Source: Psococerastis gibbosa
Lineage: Eukaryota > Arthropoda > Insecta > Psocodea > Psocidae
Assembly (NCBI GenBank): GCA_963971405.1
Contig: OZ020490.1
Span: 11,952,874 to 12,016,873, forward strand
Reading direction: 5' to 3'
DNA: 64,000 bases
Shown: piece by piece, positions 53,979 through 64,000 of the stretch
How positions within the stretch are numbered: position 1 is the first letter of the stretch
How the letters are laid out: every line of letters starts with the position of its first letter
Position numbers and translations under genes: made by a program
The notes under the pieces: model-generated
Told to the model about the DNA's origin: nothing
The model's database searches: none
What the model saw: the letters and a program-made list of their open reading frames with translations, nothing else

Positions 53979-54425
53979 GTGTGTGTGTGGAGTGTTTTAT
54001 TGTACGGCTGTGAAACCTGGACTATAGCAGATAAGGAACTAAAGAAACTCGAAGCTTTCGAAATGTGGTGTTACAGAAGGATGCTACGGATCAGCTGGAG
54101 GGACCATGTGACAAATGAAAGAGTGCTAGACGCTATCGGGGAAGAAAGACAGTTAGTAGCCCAGATACGAATCAGGAGAGCGAAATGGATGGGGCATTTG
54201 CTAAGGCACGAAAATCTGGTACACACTATTATCGAGGGCACAGTAGAGGGAAATAACCGAAGAGGACGGCCGAAGAAGGAATTCATGGATCAAGTAAAAG
54301 AAGACGCAGGAGCAATATCATATCAAGAACTGAAGAGGAAGATCGAGGACCGAGTAAACTGGAGGACGATATGCAGGGAGTTGCTGCCAACCAATCGCTA
54401 AGATTGTAACCTTAAGAAGAAGAAG
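53979..54425 (+). pseudogene. 5'-truncated LINE: reverse-transcriptase C-terminal region
   Basis: The 140-codon frame at 53979-54401 reads LLYGCETWTIADKELKKLEA, FEMWCYRRMLRISWRDHVTN and RRAKWMGHLLRHENL, hallmark C-terminal sequence of non-LTR retrotransposon RT proteins widely seen in arthropods. The catalytic RT palm (YADD) and endonuclease are missing, so the fragment is dead by 5' truncation, although this part has no internal stop. The 3' end is a short (AAG)n tail at 54413-54425. It lies directly beside family A copy 6. Confidence 0.85.
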
Positions 54426-54480
54426 ATAGAAGCCTGGACGGGGTGCATGTGACAATTTTTTGCGCTTTGGAGTTAAGTGC

Positions 54481-54637
54481 ATCCATGCCTTGGCCGTATC
54501 AAGGGGTGCTCATGGGGGTTCAACACTAGGATAGAATCGGATTTTGGTAGGAAAAATAAAAACTACAATGTAATATATAATGAAATTTCTGAATCCCCCC
54601 CCCCAAAGAAAATCCTAGCTACGGCCTTGATCCATGC
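54481..54637. mobile_element. hAT MITE family B, copy with exact 8-bp duplication
   Basis: Element 54489-54629 (141 bp), termini CTTGGCCGTATCA / complement TAGCTACGGCCTTG, flanked on both sides by ATCCATGC. Contains 'tagaatcggattttg' and a C-run. Confidence 0.85.
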
Positions 54638-54729
54638 TGATCTTCTAGCTGTTTTTATCCTAGAAACCAAGAGCAACATCAGGATCTGTCATATGACAAC
54701 GGTTTTCCAATTTTCAAGGTAAACGATTA

Positions 54730-55550
54730 AGCTACCCAATAAGTTTCGGTTTAAACTTAAAAAGGGCAAGTAAAAAAATTAAAATGTTCATTTAATGGCC
54801 CAAAACAGCTACAGCTGTTGCTGGACTTGACTGTGTCAGGCTCAGGTTGTTTGACGACGGCGCAACACCGCAGACCGCACTGCTGCATGTTGGAGTACGA
54901 GCACGTGTTCATCCTAGTCGTACCTGGATTATCAGGAGAACATAACTAACAGTTGGCTTGTTTCAGGTACGCCCGGTTGGGGAATGGTCCATTCCCTGCC
55001 TTCGGGCTGCCTACCATGCCTAGCCGGCTTAGTCAGAATACTGAACAACATGGACTAATCCTGGAGTCACTGGATCAAAAGATTCACTGATTCGCTAGGT
55101 GCTTTTTACTTCCTTGCCCCATCACACCCATCATTCAACTTTGATGTTGTAACATTCAGTCTAGCGTAAACTCTTTTTACAAGATTGTTCCCTCTGTAAT
55201 GTCATTGAATAAATAACACTAGTGTTACATTATATTCAATGGTAATGTCAAATAGGTCAACAGGTTATTAGATGGAGCAGTAGGCGTAGCACGAGGTAGA
55301 CAAATGAGGGGGTTACTTTTTCGCTCTGATATTTGTAACCTACTAAAAAATCGCCCATACGATATGTAGCCTAGCTATTATGACAATGGTCTGATAACCG
55401 GTGGCGGATACTGCTTTTTATTTGAAGGGGGTCACAGCCAAAGATGGCACCTTTTTTCAAACAAAGTTCCAGTTCATGGTAGCCTATTTTTTATTACCTA
55501 TTCTTTTGTTAATTAGATAATATTTATTTTTACTAAATTTGTAACTGCAA
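54730..55550. other. No feature seen
   Basis: No ORF, RNA gene or repeat copy recognised. Confidence 0.4.
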
Positions 55551-55657
55551 AGGCTTTCACGACCGGAGTCATATGATGAACCAGTGGCCTACGCAGCGCT
55601 ACTGAAGATGTTGACCGCAATTCAATTTGTTCCATGGCGCCGCGGTGCCCCTAGCCA

Positions 55658-55845
55658 AGGCCGTAGCCAAAGGGGGTTCATGGGGGGTTCAACAAACCCC
55701 CCCCCCCCCCGAAATGAAATGGCTCGACACTAGGTAGAATCGGATCATGAGAGGAAAAATGAAAATTACTATGTAATATCCAATGAAATTTCTGAACCCC
55801 CCCCCCCCCCCGAAAAAAAATTCTGGTTGCGGCCTTGCCCCTAGC
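55658..55845. mobile_element. hAT MITE family B, best copy, inside another hAT end
   Basis: Element 55666-55837 (172 bp) with termini CAAGGCCGTAGCC and the complement GGTTGCGGCCTTG, flanked by identical CCCCTAGC octamers. Two C-runs of 14-16. The surrounding DNA ends at 55876 with the complement of AGTGGTTCCCAAACTAGGGC, a terminus typical of hAT elements, so this is a nested insertion. Confidence 0.9.
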
Positions 55846-56044
55846 GAGTTGCCGTGGTGCCCTAGTTTGGGAACCACTAGACTATACTAACATAGGGCCT
55901 ATAAATAGGACAGCAACAATGCTTGATAGGGTCTTTCTTTAAATATTGAGTGCTTGTGCGACAATAAAACATTATTCATCAGTAGTATTTTAAATATATT
56001 ATATACATACATACATATATATACATTATATATATATTGTATAC

Positions 56045-56112
56045 ATGTGTTTGTCCTATTTTGACTCACAACTACCCCCCCCCCCCTCCAAATGGGCTGG
56101 ATCCGTCCCTGG
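56045..56112 (+). repeat. C-rich MITE family A, copy 7 (3' part)
   Basis: 'tttgactcacaactac', C-run, 'caaatgggctggatccgtcc'. Confidence 0.7.
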
Positions 56113-56297
56113 TAGTAATGCTACTTAGGTCTCTTAAATGGTATAATTATTATGGTACAATGTAATGAGCTTAGTCGTTCAAGAGGAGAACAACGCCTGC
56201 AATTCAGTGGTTATGCAATTGCGACCATTAGTAGGTACTAGTTACTTAAACAGTCAATACATACGATCACGCTTGTATCCAAAGAGGTGCAAAAATT

Positions 56298-56375
56298 TAT
56301 ATATATACGGTATTTATATTATATATATAATACTAGTATATATATATATATATATATAGTATATACTATATAGAC
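56298..56375. repeat. (TA)n-rich palindromic microsatellite
   Basis: Alternating TA runs with self-complementary interruptions, 370 bp upstream of the orphan ORF. Confidence 0.8.
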
Positions 56376-56667
56376 ACTAGGCAATTAATCATTATTATTG
56401 ACGAAACCTTTTTGCGGCTTTCAAGATTTTGATGTAAGTTAGGTACCTACTTTTCATAAATGATTCTTCTTCTGCTTCTTCCAGCATTTTCGAGGATAGG
56501 TTTTCTGCTTTTCCCTTTATTCTACAGAATAATTGCCAACCGAAGGATAGCTTATAATACTAATTACTACTATACTAATTAATTTTAAACTTTAAAAAAT
56601 ATATATATTTATATTTTTTTATTAGCCTATTTATTATTCCCTTTCATTTTCTTCCAGGTAAAAAAAA

Positions 56668-57636
56668 ATGGGAAACATTCACAGCGGAGACCTTACCAAC
56701 CCCCGTGATGCAAACCTCCTCCTCCTACTAGTTCGATACTGGAGCAGCCTACTGGACACCGCGGACAACCTAAGTATCGCCTCCAGATCGAAAATACTCC
56801 GAAGAACGCCATCCCTAACTAGCACAGCAACGCATGACAGCAGAAGAGCACGAAAAATACGAAGAAGCACCCCAGTCCAACAGAACAGAAGTGAAATCAT
56901 AATAGAAGAATTCGATTGGCGTACAAAAACACCAGATGAACTCAAAGAATTAAAAGGCTCGGTACAGTGGAGGGAATTCGAAGGCTGGGAAACTGTACGA
57001 TCGCCAAAAATGAAGAGAAGGTTCCGGAAAAAGAGGAAGAAAGGCGGAGATGTTTCAAAAGAGATGTGGACGTTAAGTGAGAAAAGTTTCAAGGGTGATG
57101 AAGATGACTACGGGACGGCAGCGGAGAGAATGTTCTGGAGGACTTCTGGGTCAGCAATCCCTGAAGTGGAGGCTTATATAGGTGGGAGTAATATGCTATG
57201 GCGGGCAGCTAAAGACATGGAAATGCTTACGAGTGACATGACGTATATGCAAATCGAAGAAGGTCGAAATGGACGGTTGCTGAAAATTGATGAACAGCCA
57301 GAAATGAAAACTATTGGGAATATCGAGACGATGGGACGAAAGGCAAGATTGTCACGATGGGCGTTTTTAAGGCAAGCTGGTGTACGGCCTCATGGGCAGG
57401 CAGGCAAGGAGGCGGCGTTTCGGAGAGAGGCGCCGAAGAGGAAGACTTCGGTGCGGAAGGGGGTTGGGATTGTGCGTAGGCCGTCAGTGAGGGGTAGCAG
57501 ACGCGGTGCGCGACACATCGGGAAGGGTTGGACGGTTTTTAAAGGTGCGAAGGAAGTGGTGAAAAAGAAGAGGGAAGACGAAACTGAGGAGTTCTGTTCG
57601 TGTTGCTCTTGTGATAACTGTCGACAAGAGGGGTAA
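56668..57636 (+). CDS. Orphan protein, 322 residues, function unknown
   Basis: Not recognised. A polypyrimidine tract and 'cttccag' end at 56657, an in-frame TAA at 56659 fixes the ATG at 56668 as the start, and its context (A at -3, G at +4) is strong. This suggests a 5' UTR intron and a start in the second exon. The protein begins MGNIHS, which fits the N-myristoylation consensus (Gly2, Ser6), followed by LLLLLVRYW at 17-25. It has a strongly basic cluster at 114-125 (KMKRRFRKKRKK), several Arg/Lys-rich patches towards the C terminus and a Cys-rich end (Cys 310, 312, 313, 315, 318). The stop overlaps a perfect-looking donor, GG|GTAAGA at 57631-57638, so the exon may splice on and extend the protein. 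Base composition is richer in G/C than the flanks, in favour of real coding. It could be a host gene or a captured element gene. Confidence 0.55.
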   Translation: MGNIHSGDLTNPRDANLLLLLVRYWSSLLDTADNLSIASRSKILRRTPSLTSTATHDSRRARKIRRSTPVQQNRSEIIIEEFDWRTKTPDELKELKGSVQWREFEGWETVRSPKMKRRFRKKRKKGGDVSKEMWTLSEKSFKGDEDDYGTAAERMFWRTSGSAIPEVEAYIGGSNMLWRAAKDMEMLTSDMTYMQIEEGRNGRLLKIDEQPEMKTIGNIETMGRKARLSRWAFLRQAGVRPHGQAGKEAAFRREAPKRKTSVRKGVGIVRRPSVRGSRRGARHIGKGWTVFKGAKEVVKKKREDETEEFCSCCSCDNCRQEG

Positions 57637-57914
57637 GATTCTTTAGCCTTATCATATTTTGAAAAAAGGCTGTAGCGGTTTTTAACCACTACGGCTAGTG
57701 TATTCTACTGCCTAGCTGTAGGAAGGATGCACCTGAATTAATCGAATATCAGACATGTCGTATGTGCGCCTGTTGAGATACTGGGGAAGACAACGTATGC
57801 AACATTATTTATTTTAAGTTTGCTGGCGCGTGGTGGCCTAGGAAATTAGTATGTACCTAGGAAGATACAGGGGCAATTTTGATACTTGTAGCAGTTGTAG
57901 CAGCCCTTCCAATT

Positions 57915-58260
57915 GCTTTCCAATTAATACGTAGTATAATGAAAGCTTTCTTTTTTAATTATAAAAATTTTCGATTCCGAGGTTTCAACGGATTTACAAG
58001 TTTTGAGGCCCCAGGATCCCAAAAAAGTGGTTTTTACGAAGAATTTCTGTTTGCTTGTCTGTCTGTCAGTTCATCGATTTGGGTATAAAGTGGATTTTAT
58101 CGTTAACAATAACGACTATAAAATCTCAATAACTCAAAAAACTAAAAAAAAAACGCATGAACATATTATTTATCAAAAACGGCTCCAATAATTTCTTTCA
58201 TATTCACATACTGTATATTGTATAGTCGCTATTAACGTAACAAATCGCGGTGGGTCGCTT
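57915..58260 (+). repeat. Repeat family C, copy 6 (5' part)
   Basis: GCTTTCCAATTAAT, 'cgattccgaggtttcaacgg', reduced (TCTG)n, 'ggtcgcttgcccctttatgg'. Joined to an inverted piece of the same family at 58275-58415. Confidence 0.75.
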
Positions 58261-58274
58261 GCCCCTTTATGGGA

Positions 58275-59095
58275 GGTTTAAAACCTTCAAAATTGAGTTA
58301 GCCCAAATTAAATAGAAGCCGATAAGTTTGATGAACCTACCTACCAAATTTGATCAAATCCACCGAGTAGTTTGCCCAGAAATTGACTGACAGATCAAGA
58401 GACATTTCGTTTAAAAAAAAAAAAAATCACATTACTGCGCAGTAATAATGACAGGGCACGCAATGCATTTGAGCGTGAATTTTCTATCATTTTTTTCAAA
58501 AACATTTTTTTGCACAAAACCAAATAGTTTTTTGGGAAAGCAACTTGTCCGGTTTCGTTACTAAATTTAATACCCAAAACATGCCTGAGGGTAGAAATCA
58601 TCGATAGAAAGGTTTCGCTGAAAAATTATTTTTTAGTCTTTTTTCATTAAAATTTAGTTATTTTAATTTTATTACCCCTAGAAGCAAACTATCATGGGGT
58701 AAGGGCATTTTATTAACATTAATAACGGCTACAATATATATGAATTTAAAAAAAAATAGATGGAGCCGTTTTTTAGAAATAATTTTTTAGACTTTTTTTT
58801 AGTTTTTTGAGAATAAAACCCGCCCAAATTGAGTTTGCCCAAAATAATAAAAAATGGTCCTGAGGTATGATTTTGGTGAACCTACATGCCAAATTTAATC
58901 AAAATTGACCGAGTAGTTTGCCCGAGAATCGATGAACAGGCAGAGAGAGAGAGAGAGACAGACAGACAGAGCGACAGACAGACATTTCGTAAAAAACACT
59001 TTTTTAGTTCCTGGGACCTCAAAGCGTGTAGATCCGTTGAAATCTCGGAATCGAAAATTTCGACCATCACAAAGACTACGTATAAATTGGAAAGC
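58275..59095 (-). repeat. Repeat family C, copy 7 (minus strand, composite)
   Basis: 58275-58415 is an inverted 5' fragment; 58435-59095 is a longer inverted copy from 'gcacgcaatgcatttgagcg' to 'attggaaagc' with a (CAGA)n/(GAGA)n tract at 58940-58985. It faces copy 6. Confidence 0.75.
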
Positions 59096-59207
59096 AATAA
59101 CTAAGTTTACTGATTTTAAGTTTTAAATTATAATTTTATTAATATCTTGTAAAGACAATAAGAGTAAAAAGACGAATACTACGTTTAACGTTTATAATTT
59201 TTATAAG

Positions 59208-59383
59208 TTATGCCATTAGGTACAGGTGGTACAGCCAAGGGGGGTTCATACCCCCCCCCCCCACCGAACCGAAATGAAATAGCTTCATACTAGATACAAA
59301 TATACAATCGGATTTTGAGACGAAAAATAAAAAAACCACTATGTAATATCCGATTAAATTTCTGATTCCCGGGCATAATGCCA
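59208..59383. mobile_element. hAT MITE family B, diverged copy
   Basis: Contains 'ccaaggggggttcat', C-run, 'gaaatgaaatagcttcatac' and 'atgtaatatccgattaaatt'. Flanks TTATGCCA and TAATGCCA agree at 7 of 8. Confidence 0.7.
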
Positions 59384-59429
59384 CAATTGACACTTGACAC
59401 ATGACAGTATCATTATTCATTTTAGAGTA

Positions 59430-59800
59430 GGTAAGGGCGATACGATACGATATTCGATAATATCGCACCAGAAATATCGATGTTTGCATCGATACTCAAG
59501 TGCCGATACAGTATCGATGTATCGAAATTTTGGTCCGTATCGTATGTGCCATCAGAGAGAATTTTCTCGAAGGCAAATTTGGTTATGAATGATTTGAAGA
59601 ACAGAATGAAACCGGATACTTATTCATGAAGTCTCTTGGCAATGAATTTAGGTCTACATTGTAATGATTTTTTTTAGCCTACCAGCTGAGAACTTAACTT
59701 CATTTTTGTAGATCAGTTTCCAGTAGTTTTATGTACTAGAATCAGGCTGTAAAATAACAAAGTATCGAATTCCGATACATCGGATATCGATACTGGTAGT
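59430..59800. repeat. CGATA-rich element
   Basis: Both ends are packed with ATCGATA/CGATA words ('gggcgatacgatacgatatt', 'tatcgatgtatcg' and, at the right, 'cggatatcgatact'). A Y-rich middle separates them. The pattern resembles hAT MITEs with CGATA subterminal repeats. Confidence 0.5.
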
Positions 59801-60273
59801 GGTAGGAGTGGTAGGCAGCGTTTCCACTTGCGATATATCACATTTCCCTCAGCGGCAACTCAAAATTTCCCTCTTTTCCCTCACTCGCCCAATTCGCTAA
59901 TATTCCTCTATTTTCTAAATTTCCAAAATTTCTGGGGGGGGGGGGAAGTCTGCCTAGCAAATTATATGACTTTTTTATTATTTAATTTTTATTGTTTTTT
60001 AATGAGTATGAAATACGTTATATACATTAAACTATTCAAGTTCAGTAAAACAAAACAAAAACAAAAAAAGTAAACTTTTGTTTCTGGAACGCCCAGCGAC
60101 CTAGTCGCCTCATTCTACTATATATATGCATGACGGCCAAATTGCTGAACCTGTTTTGAATGGTGGTACCAGACGCGGATTTTGGTATTTTTCTCGGAGG
60201 ATGCGGGAGAATTTTGCCTAAAATTGGAACCTATACATTCATCTTTCAAGTAGGGTATAAGTGACCAGTACAC

Positions 60274-60810
60274 ATGTTATCCTGTTACCCTGGAGGCAGG
60301 GGGGCCCGGGGGTCTCCCCCGGAGAAAAAATTGATAATTAATAGGCCCAAATTAGTGAGGTTTTACGCATATCATACATTGGAGGAAAGGGGGTCCGGGG
60401 GTCCCCCCGGAGAAAAAATTGATAAATGGTTCCAAATCAGTAAGGTTTTTGCGCATGTTATAGCCTGGAGAAAGGGGGGCCCGGGGGTCTCCCCCGGAGG
60501 AAAAAAATTTATAAATAGGCCCAAATTCGTGAGGTTTTACGCATTTTGCAAGCAGTACAGTTGAGATTTTACCGACAAATAAACCTATCACTGCGGGGGG
60601 TCCGGAGAAAAATTCTGAAAAAATATGTCTGAAGTATTGGGGTTTTAAGCTTTTCGAGTAATATTCTTTTTTGTGAAAGTACTTGGTCAATATGTTTATT
60701 TCTATTTTTATTAAGTCTTTCAGGTGAAATAAGCACACCAAGAATTAATTTCCCTTTCGTTACTGTGGATACTACGCCTTTAGCCTCCATTTGTCACCAG
60801 AAATCCTGGG
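60274..60810 (+). repeat. Repeat family K, inverted counterpart with three tandem units
   Basis: Three ~95-bp units each hold a G/C hairpin ('cccgggggtctcccccgga') and 'aggcccaaattagtgagg'. Ends with the family K terminal block 'gtggatactacgcctttagc'. Confidence 0.75.
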
Positions 60811-61000
60811 GAGGACCGCCCTATTTACGCCAATGATTGTCCCTCGCTCTTTCAACGAGTTTTCCTAAAATTGGTGTAACCTCAATACAGTAGAATCCGT
60901 TTATTAAGACTCCGTCTATATTGAATATTGACCAACCGCCTATTATGACGAATTACGAAGATAGTTTGGTTTTCATTATATATACCTAGGTATAATGTAA

Positions 61001-61225
61001 GCCGGCCGCCATACCAAGTTGAATCCAGCGGACCAGAGCAGGTTCAAAGCTGCAGATAACTTGGTCGTGTGCACAGTGCCGGTAGGGAAACATGGTAGGG
61101 CTTGTCCTGGTCACTTCCGAACTAATACTGTGACTTCGCTGTGTTTCCCAAGTGGTTCGGAATCCACTATAATCAGGAGGTCCACTGTCCTATGGGCTGG
61201 CGTAGGACAGTCAAGTCGGGGTCGC
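61001..61225 (-). repeat. Repeat family G, copy 4
   Basis: Reverse complement of 19850-20110 with high identity ('gcagataacttggtcgtgtg', 'ggttcggaatccactataat'). Confidence 0.75.
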
Positions 61226-61657
61226 TCTATGGGCCCAAATGTGAGGCCTAAGTCGTTATTAACCCGACGAACACTACTACTACTACCAAGAAGTCGGGTG
61301 CGTACAGACCTTTTAGTGATCAATGTAGATCAACTTGATATTTGAGATGTCTTCCGAGCGAAAAATTGCAGCAAGGTAGGCCTACTTGTCAACCTAAATA
61401 TCGCTCGCACCACCATCTTGGAAAAATGGCGTCTAAAACAGTTTTTTGACAATATCTCCTTTCCGACTCATTTTACGATAAAAATACCTATATAGCAAAT
61501 TAAACTAGAGAAGATTTCCAATAATTTATGTATTAACTTTTTTAGTCAAATCAATAGGTTTAGCGTACAAGCGCCGCAGCGTCTACTTCAACATTCGTTT
61601 TGGCCAAAAATTCATTTCCACATCACCATGAGGTAGAAGAGTAAGTGGCACGTTTTT

Positions 61658-62512
61658 GCTTTCCAATTTATACGTAGTACAAGGAAAGCTTTGTGATGGA
61701 AGAAATTTTCGATTCCGAGATTTCAACGGATTGACACGTTTTGAGGTCCCAGGAACCCAAAATGTGGTTTTTACAAAATTTCTGTCTGTCGCTGGCGCTC
61801 TGTCTGTCGGTTCATCGATTTCCGGGCAAACTACTCGGTCGATTTTGATGAAATTCTGCATGTAGGTTCACAAAAATCATGCCTCGGAAGATTTTTTTAG
61901 GGCTAACTCAATTTGCGGGGGTTTTATTCTCAAAAAAACTCCAACATAACGTCTAAACAAATTATTTTTCAAAAACTGCTCCAATGATTTCTATTAAATT
62001 CACATATATTGTAGTCGTTATTAATTAATGTTAATAAAATGCGGGGGGTCACTTGCCCGTTGATAGTTTGTTTCTGGGGGTAAAAAATAAAAATAACTAA
62101 ATTTTAATGAAAAATGACCAACAAATAATTTTTCTGCGAAGCCTTTCTATCGATGATTTCTACCTTCAGGCATGTTTTAGGTGTTAAATTGAATAACGAA
62201 ACCGGACAGTTTGCTTTCCCAGAAATGTATTTGGTTTTGTAAAAAAAAAGTTTTTTTGAAAAAATGATAGAAAATTCACGCTCAAATGCATTGCGTGCCC
62301 TGCCAATATTACTGTGCGGTAATATGTTGGTCTGACCTATCTAGAATTTACCTCACCTCCAGTGACGTCAGGTGGACAACCCCCCTCCCTCTCCGGGACA
62401 TCCGAAATTTAACCATAGGAAAATTATTTACCATGAAATTACTAATTTTCTCTATCTGCAAATCGATAAATTGAAAACATGTTCGAGTAAACTCGGACCG
62501 GTTTCTTTTTAT
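61658..62512 (+). repeat. Repeat family C, copy 8 (full length)
   Basis: Complete copy from GCTTTCCAATTTAT to 'actcggaccggtttcttttt', with (TCTG)n at 61785-61812 and a shortened C-run at 62380. Confidence 0.85.
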
Positions 62513-62659
62513 TGTGGTATCCTCAGTAGGTCTAATCCACAATATGCAATGCACTATTCATGACCGTAACCGGAGGAGGGGTCAGGGGGCTATTGTGATT
62601 ACCTCACCTCCGGTGACCTCAGTTGGACCCCCCCCCCCCCCCCGAAAAAATTTCTGGCT

Positions 62660-63000
62660 TCTTTAAACCTCATATAATTAATTCATATCTCAGTTAATAT
62701 TGGTCGCACAGGAATGAATTAAAATCTGAGTGAAAGCCCGTTTTATTATATACGATAATGGCAATACACACTTTTTACGACAAATCAACCATTTTAAGGT
62801 GGCATCCAATCAAAGTGAAAATAATTTGATAAGTAAAAGTTCATATAGTCGGCATTGTGGTTCGAAATTTGGAACACAATGTAGTAGGCCTATTTTTTAT
62901 ATTTTATTACATACATAGCGTAGGTAGCGTGGAGGAAAACAGGGTCTGCGGATTCTCCCTACACCTGGTCTGCCAGAACCGGAAGGGATTTTTTTTTATC
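62660..63000 (+). repeat. Repeat family I, copy 2 (uninterrupted)
   Basis: Matches 52374-53040 but lacks the 336-bp hAT MITE. The corresponding site reads 'catagcgtaggtagcgtgg' at 62916-62934. Confidence 0.8.
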
Positions 63001-64000
63001 CTTCATCCGATTTGTATGGACGCTTGTAAGGTACTTCGGTACCTTCATTACCTAAGGATTATAAATATAGTAGGTACTTGGCCAGGTTGCGAGGCTCAAA
63101 TACCTAACAATAGTGGATCTATTATAGTTGGAGTGCGGCAAGGTAATAAAATGATTGCCACCAGACCTTAAGTTAGAATATTGTCGTCTACTTTCAGTGT
63201 GACGTTCGGTTGCAGCCTTGCTAGGTTCAGGTCTGCCTGTCTCTGGGAACCTAAGCACTACTCCATTACCTCTTTAGTTTATTGATGCCTGATACCGCGG
63301 GTACTCAAATCAGTACTATACGCAGGACCATAAATAAACTGGCTGTTTGCAGGCTTGCTTGCTTGCTGGCTGCTACTACTAAATGATTAATTATATATAT
63401 ATATAGTGCCGGATCATGCCTCCTCGAGGCCCCCGGCGCAACAGTCAAGTGAGCCCCCCCCCCCCGCATTACATTAACTTAACTTACCTACAATGTAGTG
63501 TTCTTCAAGGACATAATATTCGAATTATGAGCGGTTCTAAAAATGTATTTCAAAAATATGGAATACAATACAGTAGTTATGGTTGATTGAGAATTACACT
63601 GTGACAGTAACATTTTAAATCCTTCGTGAACAAGTGACAACATGCCATTCGCTTCCTCATCGATATTCTAGTAATAACTAGGCCTATTTTGGAGAATTAA
63701 AGCAAATCAATATATATATATATACTAAGGGGCCAAGGGGCCGTCTATTAATCACGTGCATTTTTTTGTACCTAAAAAGAATCTTAACATTTTTATAATA
63801 TTATTTTTAAATACAGGTAGCCTATAAAGTATAATCTAATTTTATTATATTGTAGAAAATTAAGGACCATGATAAAAATGTCTAGACAGAAAGGTTGCAC
63901 GCTGTTTTTGACTGGCATAAAACCAAATATTGAAGGAAGGTGTAATTATGCGAAAAACATGCATTGTACTAGTACTTGAACATATTTAATGTACATTTTC
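63000..64000. other. No gene supported
   Basis: Short TA and C runs only (63391, 63455, 63710). Nothing recognisable as coding or as a shared repeat. Confidence 0.4.

Overview
The window is eukaryotic, almost certainly arthropod, nuclear DNA. It is AT-rich and intron-bearing. It holds one clearly recognisable host gene, a chitinase of the group III / Cht7 type, embedded in repeat-dense intergenic sequence. The chitinase identity (two GH18 domains plus a C-terminal peritrophin-A domain) points to an animal with a chitinous cuticle. I cannot name the species, or separate crustacean, hexapod and chelicerate, from the sequence alone.

Layout. 1-3147: intergenic or first-intron sequence with dispersed repeats and a hAT-type MITE (2357-2980) that has a perfect 8-bp target duplication. 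3148-12122: fourteen consecutive coding exons of Cht7 on the + strand, every splice junction in phase, ending at a TGA. The most N-terminal exon or exons lie outside the window or were not found. The introns carry LINE 3' ends, a hairpin MITE and two decayed copies of neighbouring Cht7 exons. 12123-15271: 3' flank and SINEs. 15272-17128: a compact LTR retroelement whose single 526-codon ORF fuses Gag (with a CCHC knuckle) directly to an intact DD35E integrase, with no protease, reverse transcriptase or RNase H between. 17129-64000: mostly transposable-element sediment. It includes two tRNA-related SINE families, about eight copies of an ~850-bp repeat carrying a (TCTG)n tract, several hAT-like MITE families with long C/G homopolymers and verifiable 8-bp target duplications, 5'-truncated LINEs, and minisatellites at 17.6, 32.1 and 39.7 kb. 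There is also a three-level nested insertion at 43.3-45.4 kb and a 723-bp near-perfect palindrome at 49.5-50.2 kb with outward-facing TATA boxes. A 322-codon ORF of unknown function at 56668-57636 sits behind a good 3' splice site.

How the parts relate. Only the chitinase has an assignable cellular role: cuticle and peritrophic chitin remodelling at the cell surface or in extracellular matrix. The orphan ORF may be a second host gene. The rest is mobile-element history, but it is informative: target duplications, nested copies and an apparent excision scar let the order of events be read. No bacterial-style operons, CRISPR arrays, rRNA genes or intact tRNA genes were seen.
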